In this document: positions 46,801 through 55,223 of the stretch, piece by piece | Layout of the letters: the number at the start of each line of letters is the position of its first letter | How positions within the stretch are numbered: position 1 is the stretch's first letter | DNA from: DATLED01 sp963750255 | GTDB taxonomy: Bacteria; Actinomycetota; Acidimicrobiia; Acidimicrobiales; CADCTF01 | Direction of reading: 5' to 3' | Length of the DNA stretch: 64,000 nucleotides | Assembly: GCA_963750255.1 (NCBI GenBank) | Contig: CAVVPZ010000012.1 | Coordinates: forward strand, 71,840-135,839 | Translations under genes and position numbers: made by a program | Notes under the pieces: generated by a model | Database searches by the model: none | Told to the model about the DNA's origin: nothing | What the model saw: the letters and a program-made list of their open reading frames with translations, nothing else

Positions 46801-48395
46801 GAGGGGCGGGTTGGTCACCTGGGCGAAGAGCTGGCTGAAGTAGTCGAACAACAGCCGCGGCCGGTCGCTCAGCACCGCGATCGGCGTGTCGGTGCCCATC
46901 GAGCCGATGGGCTCGCCGCCGGTCTTGGCCATGGGCGCCAGGATGAACTTGAGCTCTTCGGTGGTGTAGCCGAACAGGCGCTGGTGGCGGATCACGCGTG
47001 CCGTGCTGCGGGGTGAGGAAGTCCTTGTCGGCGCAAGGTCCTCGAGGTGGACGAGGTTGTCGTGGAGCCAGTCGCCGTACGGGTGCTCGGCGGCGAGGGC
47101 GGACTTGATCTCCTCGTCGTCGACGATGCGGCCCTGGCTGGTGTCGACGAGGAACATCTTCCCGGGCTGCAGCCGGCCCTTGCGCACGACGGTCTTGACA
47201 CGTCGACGTCGAGCACGCCGACCTCGCTGGCCATGACGACGAGCCCGTCCTCGGTCACCCAGTAGCGGGAGGGACGCAGGCCGTTGCGGTCGAGCACGGC
47301 GCCGATGACCGTGCCGTCGGTGAAGGCGACGCTGGCCGGGCCGTCCCACGGCTCCATGAGGCTGGCGTGGTACTGGTAGAACGCCCGCTTCTCGGCGCTC
47401 ATCGACTCGTGGTTCTCCCAGGCCTCCGGGATCATCATGAGCACGGCGTGGGGGAGGCTGACGGCCGCCGAGGTGCAGCAACTCGAGCACCTCGTCGAAG
47501 CGGGCGGTGTCGCTGCCGCCGGGCGTGCAGATCGGGAAGATCCGCTCGAGGTCGCCGGGCAGCAGGTCGCTCTCGAGCAGCGCCTCACGGGCCCGCATCC
47601 AGTTCTGGTTGCCCTGCACCGTGTTGATCTCGCCGTTGTGGGCGACGTAGCGGTACGGGTGGGCGAGCGGCCAGCTCGGGAACGTGTTGGTGCTGAACCG
47701 CGAGTGGACCAGCGCCAGCGCCGAAGTCCATCCGCTCGTCGGTGAGGTCGGGGAAGAACTCGGGCAGCTGCGGGCACCGTCAGCATCCCCTTGTAGATCA
47801 GCGTCCGGCAGCTGAAGCTCGGGAAGTAGACCTTGGTGTCGCCGGTGTCGTCGGCGCTCCCGCCGACCTCGTGCTCGATCCGCTTGCGCAGGATGAACGC
47901 CCGCCGTTCGAGGTCCAATCGGTGTCTGGTAGCTGCCGACGAACAGCTGACGATGAACGTCGGCTCGCACGTCGGCCGCGCCCTGTGCCGAGCATGTCGT
48001 CGACGACGGGCACGTCACGCCACCCGAGCAGCGTCAGACCCTCGCTCTAGACCACCTTGTCGATGGCCTCCTGGGCTGCGTCGCCCGCCGGGATCGGCGG
48101 TGAGGAAGCCGATGCCGGTGGCGTACTGCCCCACCGGCGGCAGCTCGAAGCCGGCTCGCACGACCGCCCGCAGGAATGCGTCGGGCATCTGCAGGAGGAT
48201 CCCGGCGCCGTCACCGGTATTCGTCTCGGCGCCTGCGGCGCCCCGGTGCTCGAGGTTGCACAGCGCCTCGATGCCGCGCTCGACGATGCGGTGGCTCTTG
48301 CGGCCGTGCATGTCGGCGACGAACGCGACGCCACAGGCATCATGCTCGAACGCGGGGTCATACAGACCCTGGGGGGCAGGGAGATCAGGGTTCAC
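43802..48395 (-). CDS. gltB: Glutamate synthase large subunit, heavily frameshifted
   Basis: About 1,520 residues from ATG 48395. The propeptide MNPDLPAPQGLYDPAFEHDA precedes the catalytic Cys of CGVAFVADMHGR (class II glutaminase). FSTNTFPSWPLAHP and HNGEINTVQGNQNWMRARE follow. FMN domain: MSYGSISMEAHSTLAVAMNS, IGAKSNTGEGGEDAERLF and KMAQGAKPGEGGQLPGFKIY. 3Fe-4S Cys: CIMMRVCHLDTCPVGIATQN. C-terminal GXGXG helix: GGIAYIHDPDD. Converts glutamine and 2-oxoglutarate to two glutamates. About 25 single-base shifts, the densest in the window. Downstream sink for ammonia from the nitrite reductase. Confidence 0.9.
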
Positions 48396-48475
48396 GGTCG
48401 TCCTCTTCGGGCTGGGATGCGTTGTTGCCTGCCCGGGACGACGTTGGCCCTGCAGAACTGCGGATGAAGGTTAGC

Positions 48476-49357
48476 TCAGATGGCGGCGGCAATTGCCGCG
48501 ATGTGTCGGCTGTCGGTCCCACAGCACCCTCCGAGCACGTCGAGATTGGGGTGGCGCTGCACGAGCTCGGCGTACTGCCCGGCCAACTCGTCGGGATCGC
48601 CGTCGTCGAGCTTTTCGGCGACGTCGAGCTCTGCGTGGCTGGCCCGAGATGCGTTGGCTCGCACCAAAGCGATCCGCCCGCCGGCGTCGCCCCCCAGCGC
48701 GTCGCCGAAGTGATCGGGGTGGGCGCAGTTGACGCCGAAGTACAGAGCAGCCCCGTCGGTGAGGGCGTCGACTTCGCCGATGGCATCCCCCAGCGCCTGG
48801 CCGCTGGGCAACCGGCCGTCGGTCTCCACCGTGAACGACACCACCGCCGGGATCCCCGCCGCCACCGCCGCTCGCACCACACCGGTGGCCTCGCCTGCAT
48901 GCGTGGCCGTCAGCATCGTCACGCGATCGGCGCCGGCGGCGACGAACGATTCGATCTGGGCCCGGTGATAGGCCGCCGCCTCGTCGGCCGTCAACAACTC
49001 CTCGGGGCTGTACCCGTCGCCCTTGGGCCCGAGGTTGCCGCTGACGATCAACTCGACCGAGGGGAACTCCCGCCCCAGCTCCCGCACCAACTCGACCGCT
49101 TGGCGGTTGATGCGGTCGAGCCCGGCAGCGTCATAGCCCAGCCGCGCCCCCCAGTGGGCGTTGGCCCGCCACGTCGGCGTCTCCAGCACCAGCCCCCGGC
49201 CAGCACCTTCGGCGATCCGTAGGTGGTCTCGGAAGTACTCCGAGAGCAACTCTCGGCCCCGCTCGTCGTTGAGCAGCGGGAACGAGGCGAAGTCAGGCAA
49301 CTCCACGCCCCGCAGGAACACCAGCCACGTCTCGAGTCCGCTATCGGTCAGTTGCAT
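48476..49357 (-). CDS. Homocysteine S-methyltransferase family protein
   Basis: Intact, 293 residues from ATG 49357. MQLTDSGLETWLVFLRGVEL, GLVLETPTWRANAHWGARLG, LIVSGNLGPKGDGY and the zinc ligands: Cys in YFGVNCAHPDHF and the CC pair in LDVLGGCCGTDSRHI. That is the complete Zn-thiolate site of the MmuM/BHMT fold. The substrate could be S-methylmethionine or another methyl donor. The start lies inside the 3' end of the HNH gene (stop 49348), so the gene would be carried on the SOS-controlled transcript as well. Confidence 0.85.
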   Translation of the reverse strand: MQLTDSGLETWLVFLRGVELPDFASFPLLNDERGRELLSEYFRDHLRIAEGAGRGLVLETPTWRANAHWGARLGYDAAGLDRINRQAVELVRELGREFPSVELIVSGNLGPKGDGYSPEELLTADEAAAYHRAQIESFVAAGADRVTMLTATHAGEATGVVRAAVAAGIPAVVSFTVETDGRLPSGQALGDAIGEVDALTDGAALYFGVNCAHPDHFGDALGGDAGGRIALVRANASRASHAELDVAEKLDDGDPDELAGQYAELVQRHPNLDVLGGCCGTDSRHIAAIAAAI

Positions 49358-50562
49358 TCTCCGCCTCCCGCCTCCCCTCCCGCCTTCCGCCTCCCGCTGG
49401 CCGCGGATGGTACTCGGCGCTCCCTTCGTCCGTACATGCCGGCGGCCCGCTCGGCGGCGCTCTTGGCCGCGTGACAGTCCCAACACTTCGCGTCCTCGTT
49501 GGCGTAGCTGGTGACCCCATCGGCACACACCGGTTGGAGGTGATCCCATTGGAGGTGGAATCGCCGGCCGCAGCCCGAGCACGCCACCCCCTCGAAGTTG
49601 GGTGGTCGCCCAAGCTCGAGCGCCGTCCGCAACTCGGCGGGGATGTAGCGCCCGACATGGCTCACCCGCTGGATGTCGACGCCGTCGTGGAACACCACCT
49701 TGAGAAACGCATCGCGGGCCACCTCTCGCACGACGTCGACGTCGACGGGACCGCCGCCCACGATGTGACACACCGACCCCGCCCGCTCACCGGAGCGAAA
49801 CGTCTCGAGGTCGATGACGAATACCACGTCCGCCCGGCGGCTCCGTTTCGACCTGCCTGAAACGACGCCGCCCCCGAGCATGGCCACCACTGCGTCGGCG
49901 GCATGAGCGGCCCATCCTTCATCGGATCCCGACTGGCGGGCGGCGCGGTGCACGCGGTCGGCCTCGGCTTGCACCCGAGCCAACAACGCCACGCCCACCG
50001 CCGGCTCGAGCCGGAATTGGCCGCAAACCATGCCGTCGCCGTCGTTCCATGAGCGGAACGACCGCAACGCGTGTTGGTCGGCCGTCAGCTTCTTGCGGTC
50101 GACCCCGTCGTGGCGTCGCCGGCGACACTCGTCGGCCAACTGGCTGCGGTTCGACGATCGGGACAGCGCCACGAGGTCGGATTCGCTCCCGGGGCGTTCG
50201 CGCTCGGTGCGGGCGATCTCACCCGCCTGGCCAAGCGACAACTCGCCGCCCGCGGCCGCGTGACGTGTCACCGGGCAGTCGGCCAGGCGGGCCCCCGTCG
50301 TGAGCTCACTTCGGGCCTGGTGAAGCGACGAGCCGGTGAGCGCGGCGGCCCAGTCGTCGGCCGAATCGAACCCGCTGGCCCGATGAGCCCCGCAAGCGGC
50401 GCCCCGAGCGGCGGCCATGGCTCGCACCGCCCCGGCTGCCTTTTCGATCCGGGCGAGGTCGCCGGCGAGCCGGACGCACGCCTCGCCCGGCCACGCCGAC
50501 ACGTCGGCCGCCTGCAACAACGAACCCAATGCCGCCGCCGCGACTCTGATTGCTTCCACCAT
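49348..50562 (-). CDS. 13E12-type HNH endonuclease family protein (DUF222 plus HNH)
   Basis: Intact. ATG 50562 (MVEAIRVAAAALGSLL) is chosen over GTG 50625 because GAGCGAGG stands at ribosome-site distance; 404 residues. The helical DUF222 region (SSLHQARSELTTGARLADCP, SLGQAGEIARTE) is followed by the HNH nuclease domain: ACSGCGRRFHLQWDHLQPVC, SYANEDAKCWDCHAAKS, with two CxxC zinc pairs and the catalytic His. Relatives of the mycobacterial 13E12 repeat proteins. A perfect LexA box lies upstream. Tail is low-complexity (Gly/Glu-rich). Confidence 0.85.
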   Translation of the reverse strand: MVEAIRVAAAALGSLLQAADVSAWPGEACVRLAGDLARIEKAAGAVRAMAAARGAACGAHRASGFDSADDWAAALTGSSLHQARSELTTGARLADCPVTRHAAAGGELSLGQAGEIARTERERPGSESDLVALSRSSNRSQLADECRRRRHDGVDRKKLTADQHALRSFRSWNDGDGMVCGQFRLEPAVGVALLARVQAEADRVHRAARQSGSDEGWAAHAADAVVAMLGGGVVSGRSKRSRRADVVFVIDLETFRSGERAGSVCHIVGGGPVDVDVVREVARDAFLKVVFHDGVDIQRVSHVGRYIPAELRTALELGRPPNFEGVACSGCGRRFHLQWDHLQPVCADGVTSYANEDAKCWDCHAAKSAAERAAGMYGRRERRVPSAASGRRKAGGEAGGGECN

Positions 50563-50656
50563 CGACAACCTCGCTCCGGGGAGCACAACACGCTTCTCGA
50601 ACTGAACGGGGGAGGGCCGTCGCACCCGGCCACTCGAGGTGTAGTGACCAAGCTAC

Positions 50657-50672
50657 TCGAACATATGTTCGA
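50657..50672 (-). promoter_or_regulatory. LexA (SOS) box
   Basis: TCGAAC-ATAT-GTTCGA, a perfect palindrome equal to the actinobacterial LexA consensus (TCGAAC-N4-GTTCGA). Lies 95 bases ahead of ATG 50562, in the only promoter region of the HNH gene. Confidence 0.85.
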
Positions 50673-50821
50673 TGTCAACGAACAATCGAGAAAATCCCAG
50701 AAAAGTTCAGACGAGCCACGCCGATGTGTCGATCCCCAACTCCGACCGCAACCGCGCTCGCGCCCGTCTCGCCAGGAACACCGTTCCTCCGTACCTCGCC
50801 AACCCGCCTACCGCACGGGCC
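50673..50821. other. Intergenic stretch, nothing recognised
   Basis: About 150 bases between the SOS box and the stop of the SRPBCC gene. A second GAACAATCGA lies 8 bases beyond the box. No gene or terminator hairpin seen. Confidence 0.4.
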
Positions 50822-51679
50822 TTAGTCCTGTTGGCTGAGAAGTCGACGATACGCAGGGACGAACCGCTCGCGGTCGACGGGCACGACTTGTCCGGCGGCC
50901 ATCCACATGTCGAGTTGGAGCAACAGCGCATGCCACTGCGCCGCCGTCTCTGCGTCGCGCCCCACGGAGTGGCATCGCAGCGAGTAGATCGATCCGAACG
51001 GCGCCGCGTCGATCGTCCACTCGATGTCGTCGTCCAACAGCGCACCGTTGCTCCACGACGCGACCTCGTCGCCGATGGCCGTCTGCACCCGATCGGGACC
51101 AAGGTGGATGGCGCGCTCCCACACCAGCGAGCCGTCGGCGTCTACGTGGCCCAGCCCCGGTCCGACCCCGTCGACGAATGCGAGGTAGGCGTCCTTCCAG
51201 TCGCCGGCCGCCGTTGATCCACCGCTTGGATCGAGGGCGGCATCGAGACCGGCGAGGCATGCGTTCCACCCGGCGCCGTTGCGAGCCGCCGTCGAGCGAT
51301 GTCCGAGGTGATGGGTGAACTCGAGCACGGTGCCGTCGTCAGCGGCCCGCAGTTCGATACGGAGCAACTCGCCACCCCACGTGAACGAGAACACGTGGGG
51401 CGGGTCGCACACGACGACGGTGCCGCTGAACATGGGACCATCAGCCCGAGCTGGCTCGCCATCGGCGGCGGCGGCCTCCCGCTGGGTGCCGTCGTCGAAA
51501 CGCAACGGAGCGCCCACCGCCCGCTCGCCGACGACGCGAGCTGGGAACCACGATGCCATCTCGTCGGGGTCAGTGACCGCCCGCCACACCCGCTCGATCG
51601 CATGCGGGTAGCGACGTTCGAATCGAAGCGCAGCGCGCCCGTCGATGGTGACGAGAACGCCGTCGGTGAGGTCGGTCAC
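50822..51679 (-). CDS. SRPBCC (AHSA1-like) protein, tandem
   Basis: Intact, 285 residues from GTG 51679 (GTGA overlap with the ArsR stop). ALRFERRYPHAIERVWRAVT, DPDEMASWFPARVV and FTWGGELLRIELRAADDGTV, LEFTHHLGHR form an AHSA1/START-like ligand-binding domain. The second half (VWERAIHLGPDRVQTAIGDE, IEWTIDAAPFGSIYSLRCHS) is a further 110-residue part, possibly a second degenerate domain. ArsR plus AHSA1-type pairs are common; the ligand is unknown. Confidence 0.8.
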   Translation of the reverse strand: MTDLTDGVLVTIDGRAALRFERRYPHAIERVWRAVTDPDEMASWFPARVVGERAVGAPLRFDDGTQREAAAADGEPARADGPMFSGTVVVCDPPHVFSFTWGGELLRIELRAADDGTVLEFTHHLGHRSTAARNGAGWNACLAGLDAALDPSGGSTAAGDWKDAYLAFVDGVGPGLGHVDADGSLVWERAIHLGPDRVQTAIGDEVASWSNGALLDDDIEWTIDAAPFGSIYSLRCHSVGRDAETAAQWHALLLQLDMWMAAGQVVPVDRERFVPAYRRLLSQQD

Positions 51680-51978
51680 GGATGAGCCTCCAGGTGCTGG
51701 TCGAGTTGATCGAGGGCGCGGGTCCAGAGCGCCCGGTAGGGGGTGAGCCACCGATCGAGGTCGGCCAGCGGCTCGGGCTGCAGTCGGTAGAGCCGGCGTT
51801 GGCCGTCGGGACGCACCTCGACCAACCCCGCCTCACGGAGCACGCGCAAGTGCTTGGACGCCAGCGGCTGGCTCACCCCGAGCGCCTCGACAACCTGGCC
51901 CACCGAGCGCTCACCGCCCCGTAGCAATTCGAGGATCTCCCGCCTATTGGCCTCCGCCAGCACCTCGAACACCGCCAC
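51676..51978 (-). CDS. ArsR-family transcriptional regulator
   Basis: Intact, 100 residues from ATG 51978. Winged helix with NRREILELLRGGERSVGQVV, EALGVSQPLASKHLRVLREA (recognition helix), GLVEVRPDGQRRLYRLQ. No Cys pairs, so not a typical metal sensor. Probably represses its own operon with the SRPBCC gene. Confidence 0.88.
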   Translation of the reverse strand: MAVFEVLAEANRREILELLRGGERSVGQVVEALGVSQPLASKHLRVLREAGLVEVRPDGQRRLYRLQPEPLADLDRWLTPYRALWTRALDQLDQHLEAHP

Positions 51979-52038
51979 CCACCGAGTATGCCTAGCGGGT
52001 TATGTATCGGTCAAGCGCAAACGTGCGATGTCGGCGCC

Positions 52039-52977
52039 TCACCCGAGGGCGGTGGCGATGGCGGGGAGGCGGGGCGCGACGCGGTCGAGGATCGTCTCGG
52101 CTGCGGCGGTGGCCATCACGGTGAGGGCGCCGCCGTCAACGGTGCCGTAGTACACGACGTCGCCGACTGCGATGTCGGCGGCGAGATCGGCGGGCACCTC
52201 GACCTGGGCGGTCGAGGTGCGGGGATCACCCGGGCCCCGCTGGGTGACATTGCGCTCGATCCGAGCCGTCCTCTCGCCAGTGCCGGGCTCTGAGACGGAC
52301 ACGACGGTGCCGTGCCACCAGCGCCAGACGAGGAGGTCTCCGTCGACGGCAACGAGGTCGCCGGGACGCACCTTCACGGTGTCGCGGACAGCAACGCTGT
52401 AGGAGACGCGCCGGCTGCCGGCGGCGACCAGGTCGACGTCGCATCCGTCGGGATCGCAGGCACGGACGACGGCGAGTTCGAGTTGTGACATGTGCAGGGG
52501 TTCCTTCGTTTGGGGCTCAGCCAGTTGGAGGCGGAGCGTGGTGTAGGCCGATGCGAGGGTCGAGTTCACCGTGCTGCGGGTGACGCCCATGGCCGAGCCG
52601 ATCTCGGCCTCGGTGAAGCCAGCGACGTGGCGCAAGACGACGGCCATGCGTTGCCGGGGCGGGAGGGTGGCGACCAGCAGCCAGGTCTCCCCGCCGGGAG
52701 GCGGTACCGGAGCAGCGCTCACGGCGAACGAGGCGCGTTCTGCCTCACGTGATTCACGTCGCAGTTGTGCTCGTGCTTCGTTGACCGCCACTCGGTAGAT
52801 CCAGCCGTTCGGCGATCGCATCACCTGCACTCGATCCCACCGGGCGAACGCCTTCTCGAAGGCGGCGTCGGTGGCATCGCTGGCCAGCGCGCCCCGTCCA
52901 ACGGCACGCATGACGGCCTCGACCAGCCCGGGATGGGCTTGGCGGTACCACTCGGCGAACGTCAACGCTCTCATCAC
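52039..52977 (-). CDS. ECF-type sigma factor with unnamed C-terminal domain
   Basis: Intact, 312 residues from ATG 52977. Region 2: MRALTFAEWYRQAHPGLVEA, FEKAFARWDRV, SPNGWIYRVAVNEARAQLRR. Region 4: LPPRQRMAVVLRHVAGFTEA, EIGSAMGVTRSTVNST. These end near residue 160. The next 150 residues are a separate beta-rich domain beginning LAVVRACDPDGCDVDLVAAG, with DTVKVRPGDLVAVDGDLLVW, RWWHGTVVSVSEPG, IERNVTQRGPGDPR, VPADLAADIAVGDVVYYGTV and TATAAAETILDRVAPRLPAI. I know no name for it. A second copy lies at 60081-60502 joined to something else. No anti-sigma gene beside it. An internal ATG at the join could also start the domain separately. Confidence 0.82.
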   Translation of the reverse strand: MMRALTFAEWYRQAHPGLVEAVMRAVGRGALASDATDAAFEKAFARWDRVQVMRSPNGWIYRVAVNEARAQLRRESREAERASFAVSAAPVPPPGGETWLLVATLPPRQRMAVVLRHVAGFTEAEIGSAMGVTRSTVNSTLASAYTTLRLQLAEPQTKEPLHMSQLELAVVRACDPDGCDVDLVAAGSRRVSYSVAVRDTVKVRPGDLVAVDGDLLVWRWWHGTVVSVSEPGTGERTARIERNVTQRGPGDPRTSTAQVEVPADLAADIAVGDVVYYGTVDGGALTVMATAAAETILDRVAPRLPAIATALG

Positions 52978-53091
52978 TCAGTAGAGCATCTGACGCCCCC
53001 GGATTGCCGGGTCGAGAACGAACGAAATTTCTCCACCCGCCGGCGGCGCTGCCGTGGGACACTTCCGCCAACAGGCAGGGGAGGCAACGAG

Positions 53092-53719
53092 ATGCCGCAG
53101 GCGTATCAGCCGTCGCAGCGGGAGTTCCAGGACCGGTTCGACACCCGCCGGTTGGCCGACCGGTTGGCCGAGGGCACGAGCGACCGCATCAACGACTCGC
53201 ACCGGGCGTTCATCGAGGCCCGCGACTGCTTCTTCGTCGCCACCACCGACGACGACGGGTTCCCGCAGTGCTCGTACAAGGGCGGCGAACCCGGGTTCGT
53301 GCGCGTGCGTCGACGAGCACACGATCGCCTTTCCGGTCTACGACGGCAACGGGATGTTCCTCACCGCCGGCAACCTCGCCGCCAACGGCAAGGTCGGCAT
53401 CCTCTTCGTCGACCTCGAAGGCGGGAGCCGCCTGCGCTTCAACGGCCACGCGTCGATCGCCGACGACGATCCGCTGGTCGGCGAGTACCCGGGCGCACTG
53501 TTCGTCGTGCGGGTGCGGGCCCAGGCCGTGTTCGCCAACTGCCGGCGCTACGTCCACACGTATCGACAGACGGCGCGCTCGGTGTTCGTGCCCGCCGCCG
53601 ATCACGAGGCGCCAGTGCCCGACTGGAAACGCCTCGACTGGTTCGACGGCCGCCTCCCGGCCGACGACCCTGCTCACGATCCCCGCCGTCCGAGCGCGCC
53701 CGCCATCCCCCAGTTCTGA
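53092..53719 (+). CDS. Pyridoxamine 5'-phosphate oxidase-family flavoprotein
   Basis: About 208 residues from ATG 53092. MPQAYQPSQREFQDRFDTRR, DRINDSHRAFIEARDCFFVA, TTDDDGFPQCSYKGGEPGFV, then after a shift near 53310 HTIAFPVYDGNGMFLTAGNL and GILFVDLEGGSRLRFNG. A split-barrel FMN- or F420-binding fold with the DGFPQCSYKGG phosphate-contact loop. Substrate unknown. Confidence 0.78.
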
Positions 53720-53737
53720 CGACTGTCAAACAGCGCA

Positions 53738-54483
53738 ATGACCGACGAGCGGATGGCCGAACAGATCGCCTACTACCGGGCCCGAGCGCCCGAGTACGAC
53801 GAGTGGTGGCGGCGTGAGGGTCGCTACGACAAAGGCCCCCAGTTCGAGCGGCAGTGGCGGGCCGAGGTCGACGAGACGGTGGCGTGGCTCGACCGATTCG
53901 GTGCCACCGGTGACGTGCTCGAACTGGCCGCCGGCACCGGCAACTGGACCGTCGAGCTGGCTCGCCATGCCGAACGCATCACCGCCGTCGACTCGTCGCC
54001 CGAGGCCCTCGACACCGCTCGCACCAAATTGGCCGACACGGACAACGCCACGCCGGTCGACTTCGTGGTCGATGACCTGTTCAGGTGGACGCCGCCGCGA
54101 CGCTTCGACCACGTGTTCTTCTCGTTCTGGTTGAGCCATGTGCCCGACGAGCGGGTGGGGGAGTTCTTCGCCCTCGTCGATGCCGCGCTGGCGCCGGGCG
54201 GACGTGTCGCCGTGATCGACAACCTGGGCGGGCCAGGAGACGAAAACCACATCGTCGACAGTCCCAGCTATCGGGAGGCGGCCATCGACCAGGCGGGGGA
54301 GTCGTTGCGCGAACTCAACGACGGGCGCACGTTCACCATCGTCAAGGTCAAGCGCTCGCCCGCTCGTCTGGCCGAGCTCCTCGGTCCGCTCGGGATGGAC
54401 GCGTCGACGGCTACGACACCGCCCGCTACTTCACCTGCGCCGCCATCGCCCGGGAATCTAGGTACTCCGATGACGGGATCTAA
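53738..54483 (+). CDS. Class I SAM-dependent methyltransferase
   Basis: ATG 53738, about 248 residues. MAEQIAYYRARAPEYDEWW, GDVLELAAGTGNWTVELARH (motif I), DHVFFSFWLSHVPDERVGEF and LAPGGRVAVIDNLGG. A base shift near 54410 leads to YDTARYFTCAAIARESRYSD and the stop at 54481. Typical small-molecule methyltransferase; substrate unknown. Confidence 0.78.
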
Positions 54484-54581
54484 GGAGCTCTCCCGATGTG
54501 CGCGCCCGCTCCTCAGGCGCACGGTGGTGGCAGGCCACACGACGTGGCCGGAGTCAACCGAGATCTCCGAGAGGAACTGCC

Positions 54582-54824
54582 ATGACTGCCACCACCATCC
54601 CCGGATCGCACCAAGGCCAGCCGACGTCCACCCGCTCGCTGCGGGCGATGGTGGTGGCGGCGGTGCTCGTCGCCTTGCTGCTGGCCGCTTTCGCCGTCGG
54701 CCGCGTGACCGCCGGCTCGGCCACCGCCCGGCTCACGACGAAGGCGTCCACCGTGACCACCCAACTCCCCACCTACGACAGCTACGAGCAGGGCGACCGC
54801 TGCCGCGCCGGCGTCCCCTGCTGA
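54582..54824 (+). CDS. Small single-pass membrane or secreted protein
   Basis: 80 residues from ATG 54582 after GAGAGGAA. One hydrophobic segment (MVVAAVLVALLLAAFAVGR), then a short tail ending SYEQGDRCRAGVPC. No family recognised. The two Cys near the end could form a disulfide outside the cell. Confidence 0.5.
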   Translation: MTATTIPGSHQGQPTSTRSLRAMVVAAVLVALLLAAFAVGRVTAGSATARLTTKASTVTTQLPTYDSYEQGDRCRAGVPC

Positions 54825-54873
54825 CCCCATCAATACCCAGTACCAACCACCAAACATCTGAAAGGAAATCGTC

Positions 54874-55125
54874 ATGCCGCTGTTCATGGATGAGCACGAT
54901 CACGTCGACGGCCTCACCGCTGAGGCCGTGGCCGGCGCCCACAAGCGCGACCTCGAGGTCCAAGAGGCCTACGGCGTCAAGTACTTGCAGTACTGGTTCG
55001 ACGAGGGCTCGGGCAAGGTCTACTGCCTCGTCGACGCACCCGATGCCGAGACGGCCAACACCGTCCACCGGGAGGCGCACGGCCTCGTGGCCGACCGCTT
55101 GATTCCGGTGCAGGAAGGCCACTGA
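54874..55125 (+). CDS. DUF4242 (SCO4226-like) protein
   Basis: Intact, 83 residues, ATG 54874 with AAAGGAAA as ribosome site. MPLFMDEHDHVDGLTAEAVA, GVKYLQYWFDEGSGKVYCLV, HREAHGLVADRLIPVQEG. The layout (acidic MDEHD-H start, ferredoxin-like fold) is that of DUF4242; the Streptomyces member SCO4226 binds nickel. The metal here is untested. Confidence 0.8.
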   Translation: MPLFMDEHDHVDGLTAEAVAGAHKRDLEVQEAYGVKYLQYWFDEGSGKVYCLVDAPDAETANTVHREAHGLVADRLIPVQEGH

Positions 55126-55223
55126 TCGGCGGGCGAGCCGAGGTGTCGACCGGCGGCGGGGCCGGTCGCACCTCGGCCGCAACTTTCCGCCCATCCGGGA
55201 ACCGGTCGTGGGACAATTCCGGC

